A stretch of DNA of 41,414 nucleotides from Chloroflexota bacterium. GTDB lineage: Bacteria > Chloroflexota > Anaerolineae > 4572-78 > J111. The translations under genes were made by a program, and so were the position numbers. Positions 29,795 to 39,766 of the stretch are shown piece after piece. Below the pieces are notes generated by a model, which did not search any database, was not told where the DNA came from, and was given only the letters and a program-made list of their open reading frames with translations. The number at the start of each line of letters is the position of its first letter. Within the stretch, counting starts at the first letter, position 1. Location: assembly GCA_024277275.1 (NCBI GenBank), contig JAJRVO010000311.1:1-41414 (forward strand), read 5' to 3'.

Positions 29795-29869
29795 GGTTGC
29801 AGGGTAGCAACTTACCGAACCTGCTACCCTGCAACCTTGATCGACAATTTTTTGTCGATGTAAAAGCCT
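29795..29869. repeat. Hairpin repeat copy A
   Basis: GGTTGCAGGGTAGCA (29795-29809) / TGCTACCCTGCAACC (29822-29836) perfect arms; 29827-29869 is the exact reverse complement of 41168-41210 (43 bp). Confidence 0.9.
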
Positions 29870-29875
29870 AAGCCG

Positions 29876-30931
29876 CTAAGCTGCGGTTATATCCTTAGAG
29901 AGATAAACATCTTGAATGGAATTCAAAAGTTTTACGCCTTCGGACATGGGGCGCTGGAAGGCTTTGCGGCCGGAGATTAAACCTGTTCCGCCTCCGCGCT
30001 TGTTGACCACAGCCGTGTAGACTGCGTCGGCAAAGTCGCTGGCTCCGCCGGAAGCTCCGCCGGAGTTAATCAGACCGACGCGGCCCATATAGTTATTGGC
30101 CACTTGCCAGCGAACCAGGTCAATGGGATGGTCGGTAATGAGTCCCTCGTACATTTTTGGGTGAGTTTTGCCAAAGCCGATGGCTTTGAAGCCGCCATTT
30201 TTGGTGGGCTGCTTTTGCTTAATAATGTCAGCCTGTAGCGTGGCCCCAATGTGGTTGGCCTGGCCGGTGGTGTCGGCTGCGTCGTGATAATCAACGCCGT
30301 CCTTCTTAAAGGCAGAATTGCGCAGATAGCACCACAAAACGGTGACCATACCTAACTCATGAGCGTAGGAAAAGGCTTCGCTCACTTCCATAATCTGGCG
30401 GCTTGACTCCACGGAGCCAAAGTAGATGGTGGCCCCAACAGCCGTTGCGCCCATATCCCAGGCTTGTTTTACATTGCCAAACATCACTTGGTCGTATTTT
30501 TCAGGATAGGTCAGCAATTCATTGTGGTTGAACTTGACCAGGAAGGGGATTTTGTGAGCATATTTGCGGGCTATTGAACCAAGCACCCCAAACGTAGAAG
30601 CCACCGCGTTGCAGCCGCCTTCCATAGCCAGTTTTACAATGTTCTCAGGGTCAAAATATGCCGGGTTGGGCGCAAAAGAGGCCCCGCCGGTATGCTCAAT
30701 GCCCTGGTCAACCGGCAAAATGGACACATGCCCCGTACCGGCCAGCCGACCGTGATTGAACAGCCTTTGCATACTGCCCATAACCTGCGGATTGCGATCC
30801 GATTGCATCACCACCCGGTCAACAAAATCAGGGCCGGGCAAGTGTAGGGTTTCTTTGGGAATACCCTTACATTCATGGTTTAATAAACCTTCTGCTTTAT
30901 CGCCAAGTAGATCTAAAATTTCTTGTGACAT
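29876..30931 (-). CDS. fbaB: Class I fructose-bisphosphate aldolase (FbaB/DhnA-type)
   Basis: [95 protein letters not shown] spacing favours the MSQEIL start. Confidence 0.88.
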   Translation of the reverse strand: MSQEILDLLGDKAEGLLNHECKGIPKETLHLPGPDFVDRVVMQSDRNPQVMGSMQRLFNHGRLAGTGHVSILPVDQGIEHTGGASFAPNPAYFDPENIVKLAMEGGCNAVASTFGVLGSIARKYAHKIPFLVKFNHNELLTYPEKYDQVMFGNVKQAWDMGATAVGATIYFGSVESSRQIMEVSEAFSYAHELGMVTVLWCYLRNSAFKKDGVDYHDAADTTGQANHIGATLQADIIKQKQPTKNGGFKAIGFGKTHPKMYEGLITDHPIDLVRWQVANNYMGRVGLINSGGASGGASDFADAVYTAVVNKRGGGTGLISGRKAFQRPMSEGVKLLNSIQDVYLSKDITAA

Positions 30932-31044
30932 AGTAATCATCCTTTCATTGATTTAGTGAGAGATTGGGTAACTTCGTTACCGAATTTAAAGTTTTGTTAA
31001 ATCTTATCACCTTTGAAAGTGATGGGCGTTATCTTTTGATAACT

Positions 31045-31656
31045 TTAAGTAGCCAGCGTGTTTACTCTGTCTGGATGGCCGGCCTCGTAGGCTTCTACCG
31101 CCGAAGCATGGCTTTGCAAATAGCCAAGCTGGTCAACGCCGTTCAGAATGCAGGTCTTGCTAAAGTTGTCGATGGGGAATTTAACTTTGCGGCCATCCGG
31201 TAACTGCACGGTTTGGTTTTCCAGGTCGATGGTAATTTGGGTGTCCGGCTCTTCTTCAACCAGGCTCATCAATTGAAGGTGGGTATCCTTGTCGACAATG
31301 ATAGGCAACAGGCCCAGCTTAAGCGAGTTGTTGCGAAAAATATCGGCAAAGCTGGTCGAAATAACGGCCTGAAAACCGTAGCCCATAATGGCCCAGGGGG
31401 CGTGTTCCCGGCTTGAGCCGCAGCCAAAGTTATCGCCTGCCACCAAGACCCCGGCTTTTTTCCCCTGTTGGGCGTTTAACACAAAATCTTCTTTGGGACT
31501 GCCGTCGGTATTGTAGCGCCAGTCAAAAAAGAGATTATCGCCCAGCCCATTTTTATCCGTTACCTTCAAAAAACGAGCCGGAATAATCTGGTCCGTATCG
31601 ATATTCTCAGTTGGAATTGCGACCATCGAGGCCGCCAGTGTGGTGAATTTTTCCAT
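31045..31656 (-). CDS. leuD: 3-isopropylmalate dehydratase small subunit
   Basis: IDTDQIIPARFLKVTDKNGLGDNLFFDWRY, VAGDNFGCGSSREHAPWAIMGYGFQAVISTSFADIFRNNSLKLGLLPI. Confidence 0.95.
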   Translation of the reverse strand: MEKFTTLAASMVAIPTENIDTDQIIPARFLKVTDKNGLGDNLFFDWRYNTDGSPKEDFVLNAQQGKKAGVLVAGDNFGCGSSREHAPWAIMGYGFQAVISTSFADIFRNNSLKLGLLPIIVDKDTHLQLMSLVEEEPDTQITIDLENQTVQLPDGRKVKFPIDNFSKTCILNGVDQLGYLQSHASAVEAYEAGHPDRVNTLAT

Positions 31657-31682
31657 TTTTTCGATTTATCCCTCGCGTAGTT

Positions 31683-31997
31683 GGTAAATGGCAAATGGTA
31701 AATGGCAAATGGTAAATGGTAAATGGCAAATGGTAAATGGTAAATGGTAAATGGTAAATGGTAAATGGTAAATGGTAAATGGTAAATGGTAAATGGTAAA
31801 TGGTAATTGGTAAATGGTAATTGGTAATTGGTAAATGGTAAATGGTAAATGGTAATTGGTAAATGGTAATTGGTAAATGGTAATTGGTAAATGGTAATTG
31901 GTAAATGGTAATTGGTAATTGGTAAATGGTAAATGGTAAATGGTAAATGGTAAATGGTAAATGGTAATTGGTAAATGGTAAATGGTAAATGGTAAAC
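31683..31997. repeat. 45-unit heptamer array (GGTAAAT/GGTAATT/GGCAAAT) between leuC and leuD
   Basis: 45 consecutive 7-bp units with no phase slip; variants non-randomly distributed. Confidence 0.97.
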
Positions 31998-32007
31998 GGG
32001 TTGTTTG

Positions 32008-32056
32008 TTAATCACCAATTACTAATTACTAATTACTAATCACCAATTACGAATTA
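32008..32056. repeat. Second heptamer array abutting the leuC stop codon (minus: TAATTCG TAATTGG TGATTAG TAATTAG TAATTAG TAATTGG TGATTAA)
   Basis: 7 units directly following TAG (32057-32059) on the minus strand. Confidence 0.9.
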
Positions 32057-33472
32057 CTAAAGCATCGTCCTTACATCTGCAATTTTGCCCGTTATGGCCG
32101 TAGCCGTGGCTGTTAGGGGGCTGGCTAAAAAGGTGCGCCCTCCCTTGCCCTGGCGACCCTCGAAGTTGCGGTTGCTGGTGCTGACCGCGTATTGACCCGG
32201 CTGCAACTGGTCGCCATTCATGGCGATGCACATTGAACAACCTGCCTCGCGCCACTCGGCTCCGGCCTCTTTAAATATTTTGTCCAGCCCTTCGTCCTCG
32301 GCCTGGTTTTTAACCTGCTGGCTGCCCGGCACCACCATCACACGCAGGTTATCGGCCACTTTTTGGCCTTTGAGCAAACTGGCTGCCAGGCGTAAATCGC
32401 TGATGCGGGAGTTGGTGCAACTGCCAATAAAAACAACATCTACGTTGTGACCCAGCAGCGATTGACCGGGCTGCAAATCCATATAGTTTAGGGCCTTATC
32501 CAGCGTTTGCCGTTCGCTGACGTCTTTGACGCTCATGGGGTCGGGGATGACTCCGGTAATGCCCATACCCATACCGGGGTTGGTGCCGTAGGTAATCATC
32601 GGTTCCAGGCTGTTGGCATCGATGGTGATTTCTCGGTCAAAGGTCGCGCCCTCGTCGGTGGGCAGGGAGCGCCACTTTTCAACGGCGCTCTCCCAATCGG
32701 CTCCTTGCGGCGCGTGGGGGCGAGTGGCGATGTATTCAAAAGTTGTATCATCGGGGGCAATCATGCCCGCTCTGGCTCCGCCTTCAATGGACATATTGCA
32801 GACGGTCATCCGTTCTTCCATCGAAAGCCCCTGAATTGCGCTGCCCGTGTACTCAAGCACATAGCCCGTGCCGCCGCCAATTCCAATGCGAGAGATGAGG
32901 TTAAGGATAATATCTTTGGCCGACACGCCTTTGGGCAGAACGCCTTCGACCCGTACGGCGTAGGTTTTGGGCTTGACTTGCAGCAGGCATTGAGTTGCCA
33001 GCACATGCTCAACCTCGCTGGTGCCTATGCCGAAAGCCAGCGTGCCAAAGGCTCCGTGCGTGCTGGTGTGGCTGTCGCCGCAAACGATGGTCATGCCCGG
33101 TTGGGTTAGCCCCAACTCTGGCCCAATTACATGCACAATGCCCCGGTTGGGGCTATCCAGACCGTGCAACGGCACGCCAAAATCCCGGCAATTTTGCTCT
33201 AGCCGGTTAATTTGGTTGAGCACCATCATATCCGTAATGGGGATGTCCGGCGGGGTGGTGGGGATACCGTGGTCCATTGTGGCCACGGTTTTATCGGGCC
33301 GGCGCACTTTGAGTCCCTTTTCTCGCAGCCCGGTAAATGCTTGCGGCGATGTGACCTCGTGGATGAGGTGCAGGTCAATGTAAATCGCCGACGGGTTGCC
33401 CGGCTCCTCGACTACAATATGCTCATCCCAAATTTTTTCAAAGAGCGTTTTTGGCTGCCCGTTGTTTGACAT
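32057..33472 (-). CDS. leuC: 3-isopropylmalate dehydratase large subunit
   Basis: [70 protein letters not shown]; aconitase Cys ligands GCSMCIAMN. Confidence 0.96.
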   Translation of the reverse strand: MSNNGQPKTLFEKIWDEHIVVEEPGNPSAIYIDLHLIHEVTSPQAFTGLREKGLKVRRPDKTVATMDHGIPTTPPDIPITDMMVLNQINRLEQNCRDFGVPLHGLDSPNRGIVHVIGPELGLTQPGMTIVCGDSHTSTHGAFGTLAFGIGTSEVEHVLATQCLLQVKPKTYAVRVEGVLPKGVSAKDIILNLISRIGIGGGTGYVLEYTGSAIQGLSMEERMTVCNMSIEGGARAGMIAPDDTTFEYIATRPHAPQGADWESAVEKWRSLPTDEGATFDREITIDANSLEPMITYGTNPGMGMGITGVIPDPMSVKDVSERQTLDKALNYMDLQPGQSLLGHNVDVVFIGSCTNSRISDLRLAASLLKGQKVADNLRVMVVPGSQQVKNQAEDEGLDKIFKEAGAEWREAGCSMCIAMNGDQLQPGQYAVSTSNRNFEGRQGKGGRTFLASPLTATATAITGKIADVRTML

Positions 33473-33662
33473 TTGTGTTCCTACCTTTGTTCTTCTGAAA
33501 TAATCCAAAGCTCTTGTTCATCGCTTTGGCGAATTAGTTTAGCACAATCTTTAAATCTAGCCAATGTTTTGTTTTGCAAAAGGACAGCGCCGGATTGGTG
33601 GGATTAACGGATTAGAAAGTACGCCGATTTTTGGCGCGTATGCGACTATGATATAATCGAAT

Positions 33663-33813
33663 GAGATGGTTCGGTGATTGTTTGGAGCGATTTATTCGAT
33701 CGGACGAACGACGAACGACGAACGACAAAAACCCGGCGCTATCGTTTCATTCATTCATCCGCCGTCGTTCGTCATTCGTCCTTTTTTACGACTACGTTGA
33801 ATCGCCCAATCTT
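33663..33813. repeat. Dispersed ~150-bp repeat, copy 2
   Basis: Direct-orientation homologue of 26951-27099; terminal inverted repeats GGTTCGGTGATTG / GAATCGCCCAATC; contains gacgaacgacgaacgac. Confidence 0.8.
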
Positions 33814-33944
33814 CTCCGAATCAATTCTATCATTCTGCTAAGAAAACGCCGTAGGCCGGGGGGCGCGGGGGGTAGTTCCCCCCGTTTTCTCCCCCCTTTG
33901 AACGATGCCGCGCATCGTGGCTCGCTGATAATTGAGGAGAGGAA

Positions 33945-34205
33945 ATGATATATTTTTTGCTTGGTTACGCGGTAATTGGGGTAGTGGTGGCGGTTATTAT
34001 TGCTGCCTACGATTACCGGCACAAAAAGCTAAATCCGGCGTCGGCCTTGCTGGGGGGGCTGTTTTGGCCTGTGGCAGGGCTGTTGGTATTGCTGTTTAGT
34101 AAGACTAACCTTGACGCCCTGTATGCCCGGAAAGCAAGGCGGCTGGAAGAAAAGCAAACTCAGCAGCGTTACCGGCAACAGCGACGTAAAGGATCGAAAA
34201 AATGA
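33945..34205 (+). CDS. Small membrane protein, unknown function
   Basis: MIYFLLGYAVIGVVVAVIIAAYDYRHKKLNPASALLGGLFWPVAGLLVLLF: two TM segments and a basic tail; gaggagaggaa RBS. Confidence 0.65.
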   Translation: MIYFLLGYAVIGVVVAVIIAAYDYRHKKLNPASALLGGLFWPVAGLLVLLFSKTNLDALYARKARRLEEKQTQQRYRQQRRKGSKK

Positions 34206-34216
34206 AGGCAAATAAA

Positions 34217-34310
34217 GACCGCAGAGGTTTTTACAGTCTCTTGTTAGTAAAGCTGCTCTGGTCATTTAGCCAATCTGTTGGCAAAATCACCTTTGAAAAC
34301 CTCTGCGGTC
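34217..34310. repeat. Inverted-repeat element, arms GACCGCAGAGGTTT / AAACCTCTGCGGTC (copy 1)
   Basis: Perfect 14-bp arms 34217-34230 and 34297-34310 between convergent genes; same arms at 41293-41388. Confidence 0.9.
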
Positions 34311-34315
34311 TGGAG

Positions 34316-35611
34316 CTACCGCCGGCCCGTGGACCGGGCGTTGGCCAGAGCAACCTCTAGCCGGTCGCCCTGATGGACAACATAGTGGGGAATGTGGCTG
34401 GCCGTTAGCTCTATCTCGATGTCCAGCGAGTTGTAGGGCATACCAAAACTTCCGGGGTCAATTAATACCGCCGTTACCCGCACCCCGCGACTATTCAGGT
34501 TACGGGCCGCAGCCACCCAATCCAGATCGGTGGCCGGGGTGACGATGATAACGGTGGTGTTGCGACTCAGGCGCATTGTTTCGGCGGCCAGCACCTCGGC
34601 CAGGGGGATTGTGCCGTTGGCCTGGGTTACGGCCAGCATCTCATAAATGCGGGTCAATTGGCGCTCGCCCCGGTCGCTTTGGGCAACCTCGCGGTGTTGG
34701 ATATCGCTGTACGTGGTCAGGCCGACGTTTCGGTTTTGGTTTAAAAAATGCTTGCCGAGCGAAGCGGCTATAGCAACACCGTACTCTTCTGTGCTGGGGG
34801 CAAGCTGAAACTCCGGCAGCTTTTCCCAATGAACTTCCGGCAGTTTGGGCAGGGGAAGCTGGTAATAACTTGGCCCGGCCTGGACGCGTCTCTCCATATC
34901 CAAAAAAATCCAGATGTCGGCGATGGGGTCCAACTCAAACTCTTTTACCATGAGCCGGTTGTTGCGGGCCGAGCTGGGCCAGTGAATGCGGTTAAAGCTG
35001 TCGCCAAAAACGTAATCTCTAACCCCGGAGACATTGGTGGTAACGTAATGAGTTCGACGCCGGAGGGCCTCGCCGCCAATTTGCTCGCCTACCGGCGGCC
35101 GGAAAGCGGGGAGATCAACCGCCATTGGGTACACGACAACGTGCGTGGCGAAATTTTCGGGCAACTCTTTTTTGAGGGGGAACAGGCCAAAGGGATCGCT
35201 GCTAAAAAGGGTGACGGGTCCCAGGCAAAAGCGTCCCCGCAGGTAGCAGGGGGTGCGGACGTGCCAGCTTTGCCGGCCTTTAGCTGTCAGGTTAGAGACC
35301 ACCCGGCTGGCCCGATGAAGGGGTAAGGTTGATTCGTCTTTCAGTTCAATCCACAATTTAGGAAGCGGTCCGGTGTTTTTGATAAGCAATCGCTCTTCAA
35401 TAAACCCGCCTACCTGAACGTGGTTGGCCCGGGTTCGCCGCGTAACGCGCACCCAATGCAAATTTAACCAGGCCCAGAGAAAGGAAAATAGTAAAATAGC
35501 TCCAAAAAGATAGGCCAAATTAAAAAAGAGAGGATCGCCAACCGTCAATGCTCCCCCTATCGAAATCAGCAGGAAAATAATAACTACCCAGCTTCGTTCC
35601 AGACTACGCAA
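34316..35611 (-). CDS. DUF58 domain protein
   Basis: VRDYVFGDSFNRIHWPSSARNNRLMVKEFELD plus vWA-like segment (DIWIFLDMERR); two N-terminal TMs; adjacent moxR. Confidence 0.9.
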   Translation of the reverse strand: MRSLERSWVVIIFLLISIGGALTVGDPLFFNLAYLFGAILLFSFLWAWLNLHWVRVTRRTRANHVQVGGFIEERLLIKNTGPLPKLWIELKDESTLPLHRASRVVSNLTAKGRQSWHVRTPCYLRGRFCLGPVTLFSSDPFGLFPLKKELPENFATHVVVYPMAVDLPAFRPPVGEQIGGEALRRRTHYVTTNVSGVRDYVFGDSFNRIHWPSSARNNRLMVKEFELDPIADIWIFLDMERRVQAGPSYYQLPLPKLPEVHWEKLPEFQLAPSTEEYGVAIAASLGKHFLNQNRNVGLTTYSDIQHREVAQSDRGERQLTRIYEMLAVTQANGTIPLAEVLAAETMRLSRNTTVIIVTPATDLDWVAAARNLNSRGVRVTAVLIDPGSFGMPYNSLDIEIELTASHIPHYVVHQGDRLEVALANARSTGRR

Positions 35612-35621
35612 ATAAATCTCC

Positions 35622-35691
35622 GTAATTGGTAATCAGTAATTGGTAATCAGTAATCGGTAATCAGTAATCGGTAATCGGTAATCGGTAATTA
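35622..35691. repeat. Heptamer array, 10 units (GTAATTG/GTAATCA/GTAATCG)
   Basis: Direct reading; more degenerate heptamers (actgata) follow at 35709-35743 up to the moxR stop codon. Confidence 0.95.
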
Positions 35692-35744
35692 ATTTCTTGA
35701 AGTGGCGGACTGATAACTGATAACTGCTGGCTGCTCACTGATAA

Positions 35745-36698
35745 CTATCGCTCGGCCATCCGCACGCCGGGAACTCGAATAGAAGAGAGGATATCATAAA
35801 TGACCTCTTTGGGATCGACGTTTTTAATGCGGGCTGCCGGACTGATGATTAGCCGGTGGGCCAGGGTTGGCTCGGCCAGGGCTTTTATGTCATCCGGGAT
35901 GATGTAATCACGCTCGCGGATGGCTGCCAGAGCTTGACTGGTCCGGTACAGGGCCAGGCTGCCGCGCGGGCTGGCTCCCAGGTAAACGTCGGGGTGGTCG
36001 CGGGTGGCAACGCACAAATTGACAATGTAGTCCTTAATTAGGTCGTCGGCATAAATCTGTTTAACCGCTTCTTGAGCCTCCAGCAACTCCTTTTGAGTTA
36101 CCACTTGTTCCAGGGTAGTGATAGGGTGGGTAAATTGTTGGGCGCCCAAAATGGCAACTTCGCTTTTCTTGTCGGGATAACCGATATTGATGCGCAACAT
36201 AAAGCGGTCAAGCTGCGCTTCAGGTAAAGGAAAGGTGCCTTCATACTCGATGGGGTTTTGGGTAGCCAGCACCAAAAAAGGATCGTCCATAGGGTAGGTC
36301 TGACCATCAACCGTAACCTGCTGCTCCTCCATTGCTTCCAGCAGAGAACTCTGGGTTTTGGGGGTAGCCCGGTTAATCTCGTCGGACAGGACAATTTGAG
36401 CAAAAACCGGGCCGGGCCTAAATTCAAACTCTCGCGTTTTTTGGTTAAAAACAGAAACGCCGGTTATGTCGCTGGGTAACATATCGGGCGTAAACTGAAT
36501 CCGACGAAACGTGCAGCCAATAGAGCAAGCGACAGCCCGGGCCAAAATTGTTTTGCCGGTGCCGGGTACGTCTTCTATTAAAATGTGTCCTTGACACAAA
36601 AGGGCCAGCAAGGTTTGTTCTATAACCTCATGCTTGCCTATAATTACTTTTTCAACATTGCCAATCACCTTGTTGGCAAGATGTTTTACAACTTCCAT
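35745..36698 (-). CDS. MoxR family AAA+ ATPase
   Basis: [81 protein letters not shown]. Confidence 0.96.
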   Translation of the reverse strand: MEVVKHLANKVIGNVEKVIIGKHEVIEQTLLALLCQGHILIEDVPGTGKTILARAVACSIGCTFRRIQFTPDMLPSDITGVSVFNQKTREFEFRPGPVFAQIVLSDEINRATPKTQSSLLEAMEEQQVTVDGQTYPMDDPFLVLATQNPIEYEGTFPLPEAQLDRFMLRINIGYPDKKSEVAILGAQQFTHPITTLEQVVTQKELLEAQEAVKQIYADDLIKDYIVNLCVATRDHPDVYLGASPRGSLALYRTSQALAAIRERDYIIPDDIKALAEPTLAHRLIISPAARIKNVDPKEVIYDILSSIRVPGVRMAER

Positions 36699-37064
36699 AT
36701 TTGGAGAGACTCCTTGTATAAAATGATGAATGATGAATGATGGACACTTTGTGTGAAGATGAGTTTTTATTGCGGTATTTCTGTGCCGTAGGTTTGGTTA
36801 AACTCCTTACGATGGATAGACTTGGGCATTATACCAGTTATCGCTTTAGAATGGTAAATTGCGCGGTTATCAACATAGATTTTGTTCCCAGACTCCATTT
36901 GAAAACAAGACAACCTGTGTCATAAACTTTACCCGTACAAACTTAACAACAAGAAATGAAAAAGTGTTACAAAAACACCGCCGTAAATTTTCTTTATTTA
37001 TAGCCTGTGATATGATGAAAAATCAGGATAAAATTAAAATGATAATTCAGAAAGCGACAATCTT

Positions 37065-38090
37065 ATGGCAACCGGCTACGTTTTTGATGAAATTTTCACC
37101 AAACATAATTTAGCAAGGCATCCGGAAAATGCCCGGCGACTTGAGGCAATTATGGATTATTTAGCCTCTCGTAACATTTTACCCCGGTTGACTTCGGTTC
37201 CCAGCCGGGCCGCTACCCCTGATGAGTTGGCGTACTGCCATCACCCGCGCTATGTTGAACTGGTTCAAAACGCCAGTAATCGTGGAGGGGGGATGCTGGA
37301 TGCCGACACCTACGCCAACGAGTTCTCTTACGATGCGGCATGTCACGCTGTTGGGGGACTAATTGACTTGACCGCCGCCGTGGTAAGGGGCGACCTGGAT
37401 AACGGATTTGGTTTGGTCCGACCGCCCGGTCACCACGCCACCCCCAGCCGGGCGATGGGCTTTTGTCTCTTTGGCACGGTTGCCCTGGCAGCCCGCGCCG
37501 CGTACAAAGATATGGGGCTGGAACGAGTCGCAATTGTAGATTTTGACGTGCATCACGGCAACGGCACCGAGGCCATTTTAGATGAGGACCCGGCTGTGTT
37601 TTTTGTTTCCAGCCATCAATACCCGTATTACCCCGGCACCGGCGCTATCAACGATATTGGCAGCGGCCAGGGTAAAGGGACTGTCTTTAACATTCCGCTG
37701 TCGGTGATGACCGGCGACGAAGGATTCAAGTCTTTGTACGGCAACGCGGTTTTTCCGGCTCTGCGTCGTTTTCAACCGGAACTGATTTTGGTTTCAGCCG
37801 GATTTGACGCTCACTGGGATGACCCGCTGGCTAATATCGGCCTGTCTCTTAACGGCTACTACTGGCTGTGCCAAAGTCTGGTGACTCTGGCCGGTGAATT
37901 ATGCCAGGGCCGGATTGTTTTTACTCTGGAGGGCGGCTATAATTTAGACGTGCTGGCGCCCGGGGTCGGCAATGCCTTTAGGGCTTTGCTGGGCGACTCC
38001 GAACCCGACGACCCGATGGGCGGTTCGCCCTGGAAAGAGCCGGACGTGTCAGGATTACTGGCCGAATTGAAGAGGATTCATCAACTTTAG
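37065..38090 (+). CDS. Histone deacetylase / acetoin utilization (AcuC-like) family protein
   Basis: GYVFDEIFTKHNLARHPENARRLEAI, RPPGHHATPSRAMGFCLFGTVALAARAA, VAIVDFDVHHGNGTEAI, SAGFDAHWDDPLANIGLS, LEGGYNLDVLAPGV. Confidence 0.95.
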   Translation: MATGYVFDEIFTKHNLARHPENARRLEAIMDYLASRNILPRLTSVPSRAATPDELAYCHHPRYVELVQNASNRGGGMLDADTYANEFSYDAACHAVGGLIDLTAAVVRGDLDNGFGLVRPPGHHATPSRAMGFCLFGTVALAARAAYKDMGLERVAIVDFDVHHGNGTEAILDEDPAVFFVSSHQYPYYPGTGAINDIGSGQGKGTVFNIPLSVMTGDEGFKSLYGNAVFPALRRFQPELILVSAGFDAHWDDPLANIGLSLNGYYWLCQSLVTLAGELCQGRIVFTLEGGYNLDVLAPGVGNAFRALLGDSEPDDPMGGSPWKEPDVSGLLAELKRIHQL

Positions 38091-38093
38091 CGT

Positions 38094-39395
38094 ATGAGCC
38101 ATCACTATGGGGGGCGTCGTCCCCCCAGCGCTGAATTAGCCGCTGTAATTGGCGCTTTGATAGCCATTGGGTTGATCTTGGCGGGCAACGCCGTTGGACA
38201 GTTTGCTCTGGCTACGCCCACGCCCCAAGGCGTAGCAGCCAAGTCAACCGATGTGCGCCGGCCCAAACCTACCTTATCCCCCACCCCAACCCAACGCCCG
38301 CCGACGCTTACCAAAACGCCCACGCCTACATTTACCCCTGCACCCACGTTTACCCCCTTGCCTTCTTTTACGCCCGCCCCTACCTCAACCCCCTCGCCTT
38401 CGGTGATGCCCTTGCCTTCGGCAACGCCCACGCCGACCCGCAATCTGGCCGGGTGCAATGCTTCCGGTTGCGGCGCCGATGCCAAACCTCTGCCCACCGT
38501 TGAGTATGATCTTAAACTCTTGCTTCGACACGAAACGCCGGAACGTCGAGAGTGCTCCGAATGTCCCCAGAACGAGCATTTTTCCCAAACTGAGTTGGAT
38601 GCGCTGGTTGGGGCCAATGCCCGCGCCCTGGCCCAACTGCGAAGCATTGCCCTTTCTCAAGAACCGTATAAGGTAGCCCCCGGCGTCGTCTATATTGTGG
38701 CCGATTACGTCCACTACGTGGTTGTGGATTTGCAAGAGTCTGGCTTTACCCTGCGTAATATTATTCCCCCCATATCCAGCCCCAAAGCGCAAGAAGAGGT
38801 GCGGATTACCCCCTCGTACTGTTTTACGCCCCAATCGCTAGTTGTTATGACTGCCGATTATCACGGCCTGGTTGGTTCAAACAAAACGGAGACAGGCCGC
38901 GAAATCTTCTTTCATTTGGGTCGAGCCGCCCTTTTTCAGCTTGATGGCGAGTACAATATTGATGTCATTCGTGACGACTCGGTGTATGACCGCACAAGCG
39001 TTTCCTGGGGAGGCGGTCCTATTTTTATCTGGGACGGCAAGTACAACTTTAACCCGGAGCAAGAGTGGTTTACCCCGGAAAATTTAGACCATTATGAAAA
39101 TACGCGTTGGGCCAAAATGATTGTCGCGCTCTCGGAAGACCGGCGGTATCTGTTTCTTAGCGCTTCTTTTGATATCACCCTCAAAGAACACGCAGAAAAT
39201 ATGATTAGCCTGGGAGAAAAATGGGGCATAAAAGTAGACCGGGCCATGCGCTTTGACGGCAGCGAAAGCGCCTACCTGGCTATCAGGCTGGGGGATTATA
39301 TGATGCCGGTATTGGGCATCGAGGAGCCGTTGATTGTAAATTGCTTGGCTGTGGAGAGGGAGGTTGCTACTGATCCAGATGAGGATATAGATTGA
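38094..39395 (+). CDS. Membrane-anchored/secreted protein with Pro/Thr-rich stalk, unknown function
   Basis: TM near N-terminus; PTLSPTPTQRPPTLTKTPTPTFTPAPTFTPLPSFTPAPTSTPSPS linker; starts 3 nt after the HDAC-like stop. Confidence 0.8.
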   Translation: MSHHYGGRRPPSAELAAVIGALIAIGLILAGNAVGQFALATPTPQGVAAKSTDVRRPKPTLSPTPTQRPPTLTKTPTPTFTPAPTFTPLPSFTPAPTSTPSPSVMPLPSATPTPTRNLAGCNASGCGADAKPLPTVEYDLKLLLRHETPERRECSECPQNEHFSQTELDALVGANARALAQLRSIALSQEPYKVAPGVVYIVADYVHYVVVDLQESGFTLRNIIPPISSPKAQEEVRITPSYCFTPQSLVVMTADYHGLVGSNKTETGREIFFHLGRAALFQLDGEYNIDVIRDDSVYDRTSVSWGGGPIFIWDGKYNFNPEQEWFTPENLDHYENTRWAKMIVALSEDRRYLFLSASFDITLKEHAENMISLGEKWGIKVDRAMRFDGSESAYLAIRLGDYMMPVLGIEEPLIVNCLAVEREVATDPDEDID

Positions 39396-39434
39396 TCATC
39401 ACGCAACTGATAGCCATTCGACATGATCTATCCA

Positions 39435-39761
39435 TTAATCGGCTTCGCTGGCAAACCAGTACAAGTAAATTTCCTCAACTAAAGGTTGCAGAGGGGTGTT
39501 TTTATGAACCTCAAAAATGCACCAGTGATGTCTACCGGCAGCAAGATGGCGGGTAATATGGGCGGGCATACTCTGATGGTTGTCAGTCACAAGAACTCGC
39601 TTTGTTGATTCCATATACCGTAGAATATCAGGGTCAGGGTCGCCAAATGCCGGCGCGCCTTCGTCTCCTACCCGTAAGACATCAATCATTGGGTAGCGGC
39701 GTTGGATAGCTGTTTTAAGTCTGAGAGGTAAATTTTCATCAAGCAAAAAGCGGAGTTTCAT
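39435..39761 (-). CDS. DUF5615 (PIN-like) putative toxin
   Basis: MKLRFLLDENLPLRLKTAI..., VLRVGDEGAPAFGDPDPDILRYMESTKRVLVTDNHQSMPAH. Confidence 0.82.
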   Translation of the reverse strand: MKLRFLLDENLPLRLKTAIQRRYPMIDVLRVGDEGAPAFGDPDPDILRYMESTKRVLVTDNHQSMPAHITRHLAAGRHHWCIFEVHKNTPLQPLVEEIYLYWFASEAD

Positions 39762-39766
39762 GTGTT

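Noticed and set aside
31566-32018. ORF with PFTIYHL repeats
   Set aside because: Translation of the 45-unit heptamer array (3 x 7 bp = 7 aa) running into leuD in the wrong frame.
32507-33383. Plus-strand ORFs antisense to leuC
   Set aside because: leuC is unambiguous on the minus strand over the same bases; antisense ORFs look like GC-driven shadow frames.
27671-35691. CRISPR-like arrays
   Set aside because: Units of 7 or 9 bp are contiguous with no unique spacers; no cas genes in the window.
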